From Moniliophthora roreri (Eukaryota > Basidiomycota > Agaricomycetes > Agaricales > Marasmiaceae): a stretch of DNA of 64,000 nt. Under the pieces are notes generated by a model, which saw only the letters and a list, made by a program, of their open reading frames with translations, was not told the origin of the DNA and did no database searches. This document shows, piece after piece, positions 45,950 to 58,163 of this stretch (positions are counted from its first letter, which is position 1; every line of letters starts with the position of its first letter). Location of the stretch: assembly GCA_001466705.2 (NCBI GenBank), contig LATX02000234.1:1-64000 (forward strand), in the 5' to 3' direction. Both the position numbers and the translations under genes were made by a program.

Positions 45950-46891
45950 TCAGAGAGTCAAGCCCAAAGCCAACCCTGCAACTAAAAGGAAGCTGACGGT
46001 GGAAACAGAGAGTGACATTGCTCCATTGTCATTGCCAGTTGGAGTCTGGGAAGGTGCGGCGTTGGTAGCGGTGCTATCGGTGCCGGTGTTGGTGTTAATG
46101 TCGGTGTTGGTATCTGCGTTGGTATTGGTATTGGTATTAGCGTCGGTGTTGGCGTTGGTGTCAGTGCTCGTGCTGGCACCGCTGGTGCTGGCGCCGTCCT
46201 CGAGGCCCTTAGCCTTGGCCTAGGTAGGAAGCAATAAGAAACATCAAAATGACGAGAGCTGGAGCACGACGAACCTGGAAAGCGTCGAAGGTGTTGCCTT
46301 CGGAGGGAGCGTTGACGGCAAAGACCATTCCTGCTTTGCAGTGGTCGGCGGGTTGTTTTTGGGCACAGTAGAACCAGAGGGGGTCGGAGCCATTGATAGG
46401 GAGTGTCCAGTTGAGGGGTCCACTGCTAACAGCTTGGAAGCCCGAGTCAACGGCAACCTCCTTCTTAGTGCATGGGTCAGCGAAGGTAGATTGGGTGACG
46501 GTCTAATATCAGAGAAATGTTAAATGTTAGGGTCTGAAGGTAGTAGACGTTCCGAGGGCACTGACATGGTTCTTGTTGACACTATATGAGGTGTTATGAG
46601 CGATTGGGCAAGAACGAACGGGCAAGAAGCTTACAAAGAAAAGATGATATTGTCACCTTGGGAAGCGGTGACGCTAAATAACACTTGTAAGCACACATCC
46701 TCGGGGAACCAAAGGCAGTTTTACTTGGAAGGAGTGAACGCCAAGCCCTGAAGGAAGGGTGGTCAGCAAAACTTGGTCTGAGAGCGATGAAGCAACCTTA
46801 CATCCTTTCCAACTTCAACACTTATGTCTGCAGCGAGGACACCAGCAGTGTAGGTAAGGGCAACGGCGGCAGAAGTAGCAGAGAAGCGCAT
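45950..46891 (-). CDS. Secreted cupredoxin with Asn/Thr-rich tail and GPI-anchor signal
   Basis: Extracellular cupredoxin of the serine-rich fungal type. A signal peptide (MRFSATSAAVALTYTAGVLA) leads into ADISVEVGKDG. The fold carries NKNHTVTQSTFADPC, then PLWFYCAQKQPADHCKAGM. The His of NHTV and the Cys, His and Met of YC...HCKAGM are the expected type-1 copper ligands. After NAPSEGNTFDAFQ comes a tail of alternating Asn/Asp and Thr (about 46060-46180), likely heavily O-glycosylated. The end (SLSVSTVSFLLVAGLALGLT followed by L) looks like a GPI attachment signal. Introns are short. Related fungal proteins are abundant cell-surface proteins; a precise role is not known. Confidence 0.87.
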
Positions 46892-49800
46892 TTTGAAGAC
46901 GGGTAGAAACAAGTTGTCTGTGGTGCGAATGAAGGGTAAGACTCTGAGCCTGTGGTGCAGTCAGCAATTTGAAAGTCCAGATAACAATCAAAAATGACAC
47001 TCACGCTGCTCGAAGCTGGAAGAAGAAGAAGAAAGTATTTGGTGTAAGCTGTTTGATCGAACCACTCTTTTTATACACCAGAGATGGATCACCTGTAACA
47101 GGGTGTCCGATTTCCTGCTCGTTACATTCCTTGATTGGCTGATGGAACAAAGGGTAGGAGTCAATTGAGCCGCGATATACACAGCTGCCGTTGCCAGACA
47201 GTAGGGTGGCCAGTATACTTGGTTTCGAACAGTTTCCCGATCTTGATGTTCGTGCTTCGCGCGCGACGTGTGCAACCTGAGTCGTAACGGGAAGAGATCA
47301 TGGCAGACACGATGATGATGAAAATGAGCCAACAGCTGGAAATGGCAGGCAAAATCCATCGGGCTTTCCAAGTGCTGTGGTAAAAGATCCCTACCAGAAC
47401 CGGAAGGGATTTTGCACCCCAAACGAAGACTCAAAGCTATGTTCGACCTTAATGAAAACTTGATCGTCGGGAGATGAGGACGCGGTTCCCACGCATCGGG
47501 TCGTGGTAACCGCTTCGTCCACCATGCCTTTCTCTCACCCTTCACCCTCGATTACCTTATTTGATCGCCAAAAGAGCATTACATTGCAATGAATACTATC
47601 CTGCTGCCAAATTTTTCGGTTCGTAGCAGAGATCCTGCGATCTTGTGAGTATAACACCAGTGGATTCCCGTGACGAATCCCTTACAAACTTCAATGATTT
47701 AAAGAGGTAGTGCAAGGGGATAAAGGCAGAGGCCGACCGATCCTCATTGAATTCTACGCAGGGCAAGAGTTTTCACCATACACCGTTCTGCTGACTGGTA
47801 ACCATGTTCTTGTATTCATTTTCATTTGTTCTCTATTTCGAACTTTGTCGAGGTCGGGATAGTCAGAATAGACTGATTGTCAAAACGCTTGCAACCTACA
47901 TCTTGGCGTACGTAGGATAAATGATTTCACAACCTTTGAATGGTCCATATTTTTGTTCGCATTTGTCCCATTCTGGCGCTAGTGGTGTTAAACATGAAGT
48001 CAGAGGGTATGGTCGGAGATCCGACCTCCAAGTTACACCTGCTTCAACGTCACTCTCAAGAAGACTGTCCACGAATGGAAAATCTTGTCTCTCGCCACTG
48101 AAGGCGATTACTGTAGGCAATGCGAGAATGTGGTGGGAACAAAGATGGGACGCGTCAAAAGGATGCTCGGGAGATGCGCACCTTGTTTGTATCCTAGCCT
48201 TTGACCCGCAGAATCTGTTGTGACAGCATCAAGAAAATCTTGATATTCTCGTCAGTAGCAATTCTGGACTACGAGTAGGCATGTGAAGTGAACACTCCAC
48301 TATCAGGGTTTTTCTCGGTTTATGATCTGTCCATGGCTCTATGTACAATACCCGGTACAGGTTTTTTGTTCAATTCATTGTGCTGAGTTGCCTATGGTGC
48401 ACATATCCTATCTATGTTATACTGTATGCGTTGAGCCTGAGGCTGTTTTTATATTTACGATTGTTGATGTTCGAACAGGTGCCCGAAAAAGGTACTCCCG
48501 TCCATACGTTTCCACAGGATGAAGTTGTTGTTTAACATGATTGCGCTGTCGCCGTTCTGTACGTTTTGTGCTGCGCTAAGTATTCTTCATGTGCCCGCGG
48601 ATGCGTGTTTGTTGGCGAGGGTGTTGGTTTGGGGTCTGGTTATGCTCGCTGTGTTCGTGCGCCAAGTCTGGACGCAAATATGGTCTCTGTGTCTTGGGGT
48701 TTAGGTTAACTCACCAAAACTGGTTCTAAGTCGTTCTTTGCAGTTCACAAATTTCAGAAGTTCTGAGAGGACTCCCCGGTACAGATTGAGGTCCCTAACC
48801 ACCCATTTGCAGCGCAACCCAGAGAGAGGCTAAGGCAACTGCCGAGGGGCGCTGCACTAGCAGTAACGCAGCTCCCAAAAAAAAAGGTGGACGCTCGAAC
48901 AAATCAATGAAGTGATGACGAATACAATCCAGGAATGGTGAACTGGCCTATTAAAATTTGTAGACATCGGCGTATAATTTCTAGTGAGGTCATCGCTGTT
49001 CGCCCGGCGGTCCCGCCGGCCAATTTCACGACGCCTACCATTACTTGTGAACTCATACTTTGTCGAGTCCTTCGTCCCTGGCTAGGTCGATTATCCCGAC
49101 TGGAAGGAGGACACTGACGTCCTGCGTCAAGCACTAGTGGCAAAAGCTTTGGAAAAAGCCCGAAAGGAGGGAGAATTTTTATGCGATGACCAAGGCCGTT
49201 CACTCCCAAGGACAAATCTGCTGATGGTATCCGATGGCATCCAATGAAATATGACACCCTCAAAACCCATTGGATACCATCAGATACCATCAATAAAGGG
49301 CCGCACTTTCTGACGGTAACCGATGCATTGAGGCGAGGTTGATATGGGCCGTCTAGCTTTTACTTTTCGTCGGATCCCGTCAGATATAGTCAGATAATCC
49401 GATGTATTCTGATGCATACTTACGTGAATACATATACTATGTTCAACTCCAAGTTCATCCAGTCCCCAGCCTGGTCGACCATCATGCAACCCCATCCCAC
49501 CCCGACCCATCCCGTAATTCTCCAGCCACACATCTGACAATTCCCTCTGCCACCGCTGCTCCTCGCAACCCTATGCACTGGACGGAAACCCTTCAGTATC
49601 TGCTACAGGCAACAATGGGAATGGTAACTAAATCAAGGGAAGTTCAAGATTTCCCTGTACCAAGGTGAAGTCTATGTAGTCGCGTAGTCGTGCTAGTGGT
49701 TGCCTTAACAGGTGGTTGGATACGACGAGACTGTTGATTAACGCGTCAATGTAGGATAATCAACGACAGAACCATATCGCTCACCGTGGCAAGTCACCCA

Positions 49801-50678
49801 GATACACTTAAAGCTCTTTTCTTTCGCGTTTTTCTAACCGACTTGCCAACCTTCGAGAGCAGTCCTTAGTTTAAAATGCGTCACTGGGCCGAAGCTGAAA
49901 ACGTGGCAAGGGCGTACTGGGGGATATGAGTGTTGGTGGATAGGGCGTAGAGCGTAGGGCATAGCGCATAGGGTTGGGGCGGGTGGTCGGAAAGAAAGAA
50001 GGATGGGAAGCAACCGGGGGGGGGTCAATAAAAATAAAGTTGGCGCTCGGTGACTACAATCGACCAGTGGTACGTTTTGTGTTTGTTCATTTTGAGACTT
50101 ACTTCGCTCTTTTATTTCTCGTCATTCGCCAGAAGAGCATCGGATAGCATCAGAAAGTTTGTAATCAGAATGCGTCGGAGCATTTCTCTGGGACGTTCAC
50201 CCACCGAGTCGAGAAGCCTTTCCCGTGTCTCTTCTAAGCAAGGGGTGGCCGATAGCACCCAGTGAAAGAGGGGAGGCTTTTGGCATTTACCGACAACAGT
50301 ACCGGGATATCCACTCACGACTTGCCTGTCAGAGCTCTTGGTGTTAGGGGCCCTGAGTTTTGTCGCTTTAAAAGCATCCTTACGCTGACTTTCGGCCAGG
50401 GAAGTCTGTATTCGACACTTTTTGTTCTTTCGCTAGTAAATTTACAATCATACCGACAATGACCCGGGCTATGTGCTTGATTCACTTAATCAGCCCCAGA
50501 CACGCTACGACCTCACTTTTATGTATGAATAACTTATGTGTATTATATTCATCCGATGACAAGGGATAGATAAGAATTGTACAACATGTAAAATAATAAC
50601 CTGCAAGCAGAGCATTGCGACCTACACCCGGATCCGAGAAGAGATGATACTAATCGACCATCACACTATATTCGCTTC
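46892..50678. other. 3.8-kb gene-poor region
   Basis: No gene could be supported. A 186-codon open frame at 46988-47545 covers the cupredoxin promoter and has no family likeness. Two hydrophobic frames near 48341-48704 could be pieces of a decayed membrane protein. An imperfect hairpin lies at 49221-49283. Short TAGGGCRTAG-like words repeat near 49935-49975. The region is probably old repeat or pseudogene material. Confidence 0.45.
49221..49283. repeat. Imperfect inverted repeat
   Basis: The 17-base arms 49221-49237 and 49267-49283 are complementary except for one position, with a 29-base loop. Both contain GATGGTATCC. More copies of GAT-rich words follow to 49420, suggesting a decayed repeat. 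Confidence 0.6.
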
Positions 50679-52544
50679 CTACGTCTTGAATATCCTCAAC
50701 AACCTCTGCTCCGTGACGATTCTTGTCCTACACAATGGGCATTCGCGTGATGAAGTCATGACTAGCTCAGAACACGCTCGGCACATTGCCAAATGACTAT
50801 ATGAAAGTCAGAAGGAGTCGTGATTGAGAAAGCAAAAAAAAAAACATACCCGCAATCGACAATGGCGATGTTGGCATCTTCGTCTTGACAAATGACACAT
50901 AAACCAGAACGCTCGACGGGAACATGAGGTTTCTTGGGTTTCGCATGAATCTTGAGAGGTGGCGGAGGTGGAGGCAACGGAGATTCTATCTTAGGTGGTG
51001 GAGGTGGGGGCGTGGATGAGGTGGCTGGAGGAGCTGGAGAAGCGGATGATTCCGGTATCGATGAGGGCGTAGAGATCGTCTGTTCAGGTGGTGGCGACAC
51101 AGATACCGCAGGCGTCGGCGAAACGGATGCATCAGCAGGTAGAATAGTGATTGACTCAGGTGAACTGGACGCAAGTCTTGATTCGTTCGCTGAGCTTTCC
51201 AGCGGCTGACCAGTTTCGTCATTGGCCCCAGCTTGCGACGCTTGTACGTCCGTCTGTTCCGCCGGTTGATCGCGTCGACGGGGCGTCAGCTCTTCAATTT
51301 CTTCTGCCACTTCTTCCTCTTCGGAGCTTTCTGCGTCATCGTCTTCAACCAATTCTCCTCTTTCAATCGCCTCTCTTCTCTCTCTTGCAGCCCTCTCTCT
51401 CCTTTCATCTTCAACCAGTCCTACGACTCTCTTTACGAGATCACCCTTCTCCAGTATCAATCTAGCATTCACGTGGTTATCAAACAGCACCTGCTTGAGC
51501 GCGCTAATTGGTAGGGAAGCAATCATGCTTTCACTCATGTTGACCAATTCATCTAGCGATGGAGGAGGAGGAGGAGGCGGTGTAGGAGCAGCAGCAGGAG
51601 AAGTGGCAGGACGGTGCGTAGATGATGCACGCGGTCGGGGTGGTGTACGGGGAGGCGTATTGGTGTTAAGGTTGTGAGATGATCTGGCAGCTGTTGGTCG
51701 TTGGTATGGGCCGGGACGGGAGCTCTGTGGTGGTGGCGGTGGTGGCTGCGTGTAATGCGTCTGATATGGATGTGCATGAGGGGGCTGGTTACTATATCGT
51801 GGCTGATAGTGGTATTGGTAATTCTGCTGAGGTCGGGGTGGTACTGGGGGAGGGTCTTGCGCCAAGTCAGGTCTCGCAAACTCTGGGCGCGCACGTTGCG
51901 ATGGCCTGGGTGGTGCCGTAGGGGGATTGGGCACAGAGGGTGGTCTCGATGAGAATAGTCCTCTGGGACGCGCCGAACTTCGGTTCGGTACAGAGTAATT
52001 GCGATAATAAGCTTCGTTCGCAAGTGGTAGACATCCGTTTGGCTGGCGAACCGACATAATAGCCTCTATCAGGTCGTCCTTCTCAACGGCTCGGTCAATT
52101 TTTATGTTGTATACTCCCGCATACTTCTTGAGCTTTGCAAGAGGCATAGATTTAAGTTGGCCTTTTCCTGCGGCGGTGACTAACAATAGCCCAGTCAGCA
52201 TTCACTCAGACGATCAACACAGAATCCAGTGGCGCACTTTGAAGAAACTCTATACAGAAGGCACAAACATTCATTGAATCGTATCCTGATTGCTGCCCTC
52301 CTCGAGGCATAAGAGCCTGGTAATCTGTACAATTACTGCAATATGCATATCCTGTCAAGGCAAATAAACGATCTCAGTGTAATGATCGACGTTACAGGAC
52401 ACGTTAGTTACCGCAATGGTTACACCGTCGAGACCTAGTAAATAGGAAATTGAATTCTTTATTGCATTTCCTGCATGCAATTTCTGCGTCTGGGTCGTTT
52501 GGCAGAGGGGGAGGACCCGAGAGAAGGGGCAAACCAGAAGACAT
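50679..52544 (-). CDS. FYVE-like/RING ubiquitin ligase
   Basis: Protein with an N-terminal FYVE-type zinc finger and a C-terminal RING, the layout of yeast Pib1 and animal RNF34/rififylin. The start MSSGLPLLSGPPPLPNDP leads to ACRKCNKEFNF, RSRRCNHCGYAYCSNCTD and NVCAFCIEFLQ (eight metal ligands). The usual R-R/K-H-H-C-R lipid motif reads RRCNHC, so PI3P binding is doubtful. A SAP-like helix pair follows (LKSMPLAKLKKYAGVYNIKI), then about 200 residues of Pro-rich linker and a second similar helix pair (SLPISALKQVLFDNHVNARL). The RING is CVICQDEDANIAIVDCGHLA and CRACSELV...ECPLCRTRI, joined across an intron. It ends LLRIFKT. It is head to head with the four-helix protein across 243 bp. Confidence 0.88.
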
Positions 52545-52714
52545 TCGTTGAAAGGGTGGGTCAGCGGTGATGCCGCTTTATAAGGGGTGCTTGCTAGGTC
52601 CCCGACAGAACTTTCTAGGCGCAACCAAGCGCCGGTAGTAAGCATGATTACCTATTTTTCCCACGCCGATTGCTGTTCCAAAGCATCACGGCCCTGGAGC
52701 CGTCCTTCACTTGA

Positions 52715-52786
52715 CGATTAACGACGACGACAACGACTACTACGACGACAACGACCTCTTCAACGACGGCGACGACGACGACGATA
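52715..52786. repeat. GAC-type microsatellite in a 5-prime leader
   Basis: Imperfect GAC/AAC triplet run ending just before the ATG at 52788. It lies in the probable 5-prime leader of the next gene. Confidence 0.7.
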
Positions 52787-52787
52787 A

Positions 52788-54581
52788 ATGTACTCTCCTC
52801 ATCATCTAGACAGTCCTCCTCCTCCTACTCAATTCAGACGGCCTTGGTCTCCAGATCCGAATGACCCCCTACCATCCCTCTCTCGCAATCACATACCCGA
52901 CCACAATGAGGATTATGACTTTGATTTCGAATATTCTCGGTATCCTCAGCGACAGCAGCGGAGAGAGCCATCAGATGTATCAGTGGAAGCCCTGGATTTG
53001 GCGGATTACGCTCGGACTTTGACCAGGCCCCAAAGAACAGCCCAGGGTCTGGTACCGGATAATATGTTGGACGCGCTACATCCACCTACACTTTACCGAG
53101 GCGATACCCTTTCATCATCATCACGCGCATCGTCTTCCAGGCAGAGACCGTTCTCATTACCTCCTCAATCCCGGTCATCGCTTCGTTCTCCTGAACGGGA
53201 TGACAGAGAACTCGATATATCGCATTTTCCGGTGTGGTCTCGCAATTGGTACTCCAGTAGTAACAGATCACAACAAGAAGATGTATATTCTCCTCTACCA
53301 CGATCCCAGTTCGACTCTGTCCGGCCAGGACCCAAGAAGAATGCCCAATCCAATCCTTTCGATCCAACATATACCTTCAACTCTCTTCGAAATAGTAGCC
53401 ACAATAGCTGGGACCGTGATCCTTTTCCGACCAACTCTCGCTCACGCACATCTTTTCCCGACTACCCACCACCACCACTGTCATCACACGGCCATGATCT
53501 TCCTTGGAGCAGAAACTCCCCAGAACCACCATCGTACTCATCATACCGCGGTGACAGACAAATTGACCCAGAAACCAAGGAAGAACGCATACGTATGCTC
53601 GAACGAGAGTTCGCACCGCAGGAAGATTTACGTCCTTCAAATTCCAAAGGAGTCTATCAGGACGATTCTGGCGAACTCGTGGACCATGCAGGCAACCTCA
53701 TAGTAGGCTCTGTCGATCGCTTTGGCAACCTCGTCACTACAGGTCCCAAAAAGCGCACATTCTTACGGTTTATGCAGATGGTGTTGGCCGCGATGGCCGC
53801 TATCCCAGCGATCTATGCTGCACTGGCTATTCGGCCAACTCAAAAGGATAATCCGCCGCCAAAAGGCACAGCGCAGGCGTATGTGCTATACGTAGTCGGT
53901 GTGTTGACGCTTGTGGGTTTGGTGGGTTTGGGCCTGTTTTCGTGTTGTTGTCGAAGACGGAAAGGCAAAAAGGGTGGTGCAGGAATGGCAGAGGGAGGTA
54001 TGGGCGGTATGATGGTTTTACCGGTTATGCAGGGGCTGGCTGGAGGAAAGAAGAAGAAGAAATACAGGAAGGGTAAGATGGGTGCTCCACCAGGTCAAGA
54101 TGTCCAGGTCAACTTGATAGTTGATCCGACGATGTTCGGCGGCAGTCGACGTGATGAACAGGAGGAAGAGGAAGAATCTTTAATGCCGGGCAGTTATGGT
54201 CAGCAGCCAAAACGGAAGAAGCCTAAAAGACGGTCCGTCTTTGTCGGTCTGGCAATGGAACAAGACTGGATGAGGGCTCGGAGTTGGTTGAAGAAGATGA
54301 CGGCGTTGGATGTGTTTGGCGTCATAGTATGGGGCGCGGTGTTCGTCTTCCTGGTTATGGGGAAGAAATGCCCCGTAGGTGACTTCGATGGATGGTGAGT
54401 GTCGCTTTACATGTCCCGAAAGTCGAAAAGACTGATTGATACCACTTCATCCAGGTGCAACGCTTGGAATGCGTCAGTAGCTGGCGCCTGCTTACTGTGC
54501 GTCGCGTTTTCAATTAACGTGTTCTTCGACGTCAAGGATCTGCACGCCAGTAAGCAAAGCCCAAGGACTAGAAGCTATTGA
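52788..54581 (+). CDS. Four-helix membrane protein of unknown function
   Basis: Two exons (52788 to about 54394, and about 54453 to 54581) give a protein of about 578 residues. The first 325 residues are Ser/Pro/Arg-rich and probably cytosolic. A short conserved-looking block (YQDDSGELVDHAGNLIVGSV, then DRFGNLVTTGPKKRTFLRFM) precedes two helices (VLAAMAAIPAIYAALAI; AYVLYVVGVLTLVGLVGLGL), a CCCRRR motif and a long basic loop. Two more helices follow (DVFGVIVWGAVFVFLVMG; GACLLCVAFSINVFFDV), separated by a Cys-containing loop (KKCPVGDFDGWCNAW). I know similar proteins only as basidiomycete hypotheticals. The donor at 54395 (GTGAGT) and the in-codon Trp join are well supported. Confidence 0.82.
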
Positions 54582-54906
54582 ATACCGTACATTCTCTTCG
54601 TATCCTCTTCCCGTGCAGTCCTTTCTCCCTTCACATCAAGAACACGGACTACTACTCCCGCCGTCATACACTGCATGTTGCTTGTCGTCAACTTATTCGT
54701 CTATTTATGTTTCACATATATACTCCCAACTGCTCCACCTCATCCAGGAACTCTCACACAATCTTCTTGCTTTGGACTTTCTTTGGACTTGTTAATACTA
54801 ATGCACTCCCTAGTACTGTTATGTAGATGTAGTTAATGACTGTATGAGCCTCTCACGACATAATGAAATGACATTGAAGAATACAAGGACCATCGTTTGG
54901 AGAAAA

Positions 54907-56181
54907 TTGTGAATCTGATATCGTCCTAAAAGTACATCCTACTATAATGTTGGCACTCATACACGAATGCTGCTTTTTAAAACGCTTCAGTACTCCCAAT
55001 CGAGTATGGCATCCCCATTGTGTTACCGTGACTGGTACCAATCATGTCTGGGGAATGTAGATTGAGTACCAGTCAGCATCTATGCCGGCCTGCATCAGTG
55101 GGCGGCGGGCGGAGGCGCATCAGGATTGATGACTGGCAACCTGGCGGGAGCTCGGGCGTCTCGGCCTTGATTTTTAAAATTTGAGTCTCCGCCTTATCCC
55201 ACGATTTGGCACATCTTTGGCGTCCTTCGGTGGCAAATCTTTGGAAAATATTCAGGATGGCCAAAACGACTATTTTAGGAAGCTGAAAAATCATGTAAAA
55301 TCATTTTACTTGTAATGTTGAGAACAGATTTTGGATAACTCATCCCAGCATATATTAAACCTCATGTGATCTCCACAGCAAGACATGGAGAAGCCCTTGT
55401 ATTGGCCGTATTGAGATTTTGGGCCAAATTTTGCCATTTCTGTTCTCAACATTACAAATATTTTCACCTAATGGTCACAAATTGGGCTGAGAAACAGGGT
55501 ACAAAGGTTGGTGGGTGAGCCAGAACATGATGTGCCCCTCAAAATGCCCAAAAATATGTGTCAGTGAATGTGTTTGCCAGGTTTTGTCTTGCTGTAAGAG
55601 CACCAGAGTTTATTTAAATGTATATAGTCATGAATGTAACAAACTTAAACATTATTGAGCTTGTGAATAGCATCAGGACATTAGATGCCCCTTTGATGGG
55701 TGGAAAAGGGGCATAGATGTGTTTTCCTGCCTTATCAACTGCAAATCACACATGATGCAATCTAAATTTCTCTTTGAAACAGATATAGATATCTTTATAG
55801 TTGTCATATACTGTTTGAAAGCACACAGGATAGCACATCCTACAACTGAGAAAGAAACTTGATCATTCAATATGATTTGCTTTGGAAATTCGACATGGCA
55901 TACTAGCCAAGATGTGTGAGAATGGTTTTAGCCTTAGGCAAGCTGCACAGATGTCCCCCACCAGTTGCTGCTCATCATTAGAATTTCCCTGTGGCACTTT
56001 CTGCTCACTTTCACCCACTTTCACTGTTGATTCTGGTGATTCTACCTTGTTCAATGCAATCATTTAAGTTATGGAATAGAACTATATCACATTAACTCTT
56101 TGTGGTTATCATGCAAATTGTGATTTTTGGCAAAAAAAAGTCCAGCAAAGTGGAAAGTGGAGTCCCAGACCTCTGGAAGTG
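54907..56181. repeat. 1,275-bp exact direct repeat, copy 1
   Basis: 54907-56181 matches 56183-57457 with a constant offset of 1,276, the two separated by a single N. It contains a GC-rich block (about 55080-55200), AT-rich sequence and a 148-bp inverted-repeat element. No gene is supported. The placement of the N suggests the two contigs overlap and were not merged. Confidence 0.85.
55310..55457. mobile_element. 148-bp terminal-inverted-repeat element (MITE candidate)
   Basis: TTGTAATGTTGAGAACAGA at 55310-55328 is the exact reverse complement of 55439-55457. No coding capacity and no clear target duplication. A second copy occurs at 56586-56733 inside the repeated segment. Confidence 0.5.
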
Positions 56182-56182
56182 N
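56182..56182. other. Single-N assembly join
   Basis: One N between two exact copies of the same 1,275 bp. Confidence 0.95.
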
Positions 56183-57457
56183 TTGTGAATCTGATATCGT
56201 CCTAAAAGTACATCCTACTATAATGTTGGCACTCATACACGAATGCTGCTTTTTAAAACGCTTCAGTACTCCCAATCGAGTATGGCATCCCCATTGTGTT
56301 ACCGTGACTGGTACCAATCATGTCTGGGGAATGTAGATTGAGTACCAGTCAGCATCTATGCCGGCCTGCATCAGTGGGCGGCGGGCGGAGGCGCATCAGG
56401 ATTGATGACTGGCAACCTGGCGGGAGCTCGGGCGTCTCGGCCTTGATTTTTAAAATTTGAGTCTCCGCCTTATCCCACGATTTGGCACATCTTTGGCGTC
56501 CTTCGGTGGCAAATCTTTGGAAAATATTCAGGATGGCCAAAACGACTATTTTAGGAAGCTGAAAAATCATGTAAAATCATTTTACTTGTAATGTTGAGAA
56601 CAGATTTTGGATAACTCATCCCAGCATATATTAAACCTCATGTGATCTCCACAGCAAGACATGGAGAAGCCCTTGTATTGGCCGTATTGAGATTTTGGGC
56701 CAAATTTTGCCATTTCTGTTCTCAACATTACAAATATTTTCACCTAATGGTCACAAATTGGGCTGAGAAACAGGGTACAAAGGTTGGTGGGTGAGCCAGA
56801 ACATGATGTGCCCCTCAAAATGCCCAAAAATATGTGTCAGTGAATGTGTTTGCCAGGTTTTGTCTTGCTGTAAGAGCACCAGAGTTTATTTAAATGTATA
56901 TAGTCATGAATGTAACAAACTTAAACATTATTGAGCTTGTGAATAGCATCAGGACATTAGATGCCCCTTTGATGGGTGGAAAAGGGGCATAGATGTGTTT
57001 TCCTGCCTTATCAACTGCAAATCACACATGATGCAATCTAAATTTCTCTTTGAAACAGATATAGATATCTTTATAGTTGTCATATACTGTTTGAAAGCAC
57101 ACAGGATAGCACATCCTACAACTGAGAAAGAAACTTGATCATTCAATATGATTTGCTTTGGAAATTCGACATGGCATACTAGCCAAGATGTGTGAGAATG
57201 GTTTTAGCCTTAGGCAAGCTGCACAGATGTCCCCCACCAGTTGCTGCTCATCATTAGAATTTCCCTGTGGCACTTTCTGCTCACTTTCACCCACTTTCAC
57301 TGTTGATTCTGGTGATTCTACCTTGTTCAATGCAATCATTTAAGTTATGGAATAGAACTATATCACATTAACTCTTTGTGGTTATCATGCAAATTGTGAT
57401 TTTTGGCAAAAAAAAGTCCAGCAAAGTGGAAAGTGGAGTCCCAGACCTCTGGAAGTG
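56183..57457. repeat. 1,275-bp exact direct repeat, copy 2
   Basis: Matches 54907-56181. Sequence after 57457 is unique within the window until 57833. Confidence 0.85.
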
Positions 57458-58163
57458 TGCCACTAAAAGTATTCTACTAATCTTAAATGCACAGAAAACA
57501 CCAAAATATTCTAGTGAAAAATTGGGAAAGTTGTAGAAAGTAGGGGAGCAGTAAGGTAATTAAATTTCCTGATGTGCCTCTCCCTGCCTGTGCTTGCCAC
57601 AGCTAAACAGCTTGCTCCAGCTTGCAGCTCAAGCAGTGAGTGTGCACAATCGTGGTTCAGAAAGTGTGCATTGACTAAGCAGCCAAGTCATGAAAAACAT
57701 TGCACTGAAACTCATTGGCCTTTGACACAATCTGTACACCCTCTAAGGGGAAAGTGAATGCTCTAGTATAGACATTAACATTGTATGAGTATATTAGTCT
57801 AAGTATTAGGTAATTACTATTTATAATAATCCTTTTCTGAGTCATAAGCATCAGCAAAATCCAGAGACAGTTATAACTAGGTACTGACCCTTGAGATTGG
57901 TGACAATCCCCCATTAAGGTCACCATCGATTATAGCTGCAACCATAATCGATCTCCAGTGTAATATAGTGCCTGATACCTGGCACCAACGGTCTTGAGGA
58001 TTGCGACAAGTTGCTGGAATTCTAACAGGTGAGGGATAATAGAACAAGTAACAGAGAACACAACACATACTGTGTAATATGGCGAGCACAAGAGAATACA
58101 GCTGGCAACCATAAGTAGCACAAGTGATGGGGCTTACAACAGGTCTTGAGGTTTATAACAAGT
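57458..58163. other. CpG-poor repeat-like sequence
   Basis: AT-rich and nearly without CG. From 57833 onward it is matched by the diverged copy at 59800. Short frames only. Confidence 0.5.

Noticed and set aside
46988..47545. 186-codon minus-strand open frame
   Set aside because: It covers the cupredoxin promoter, has no family likeness and is rich in His/Ser/Arg from random composition.
53200..53703. 167-codon frame overlapping the four-helix protein
   Set aside because: Different frame within a long real exon; no independent motif.
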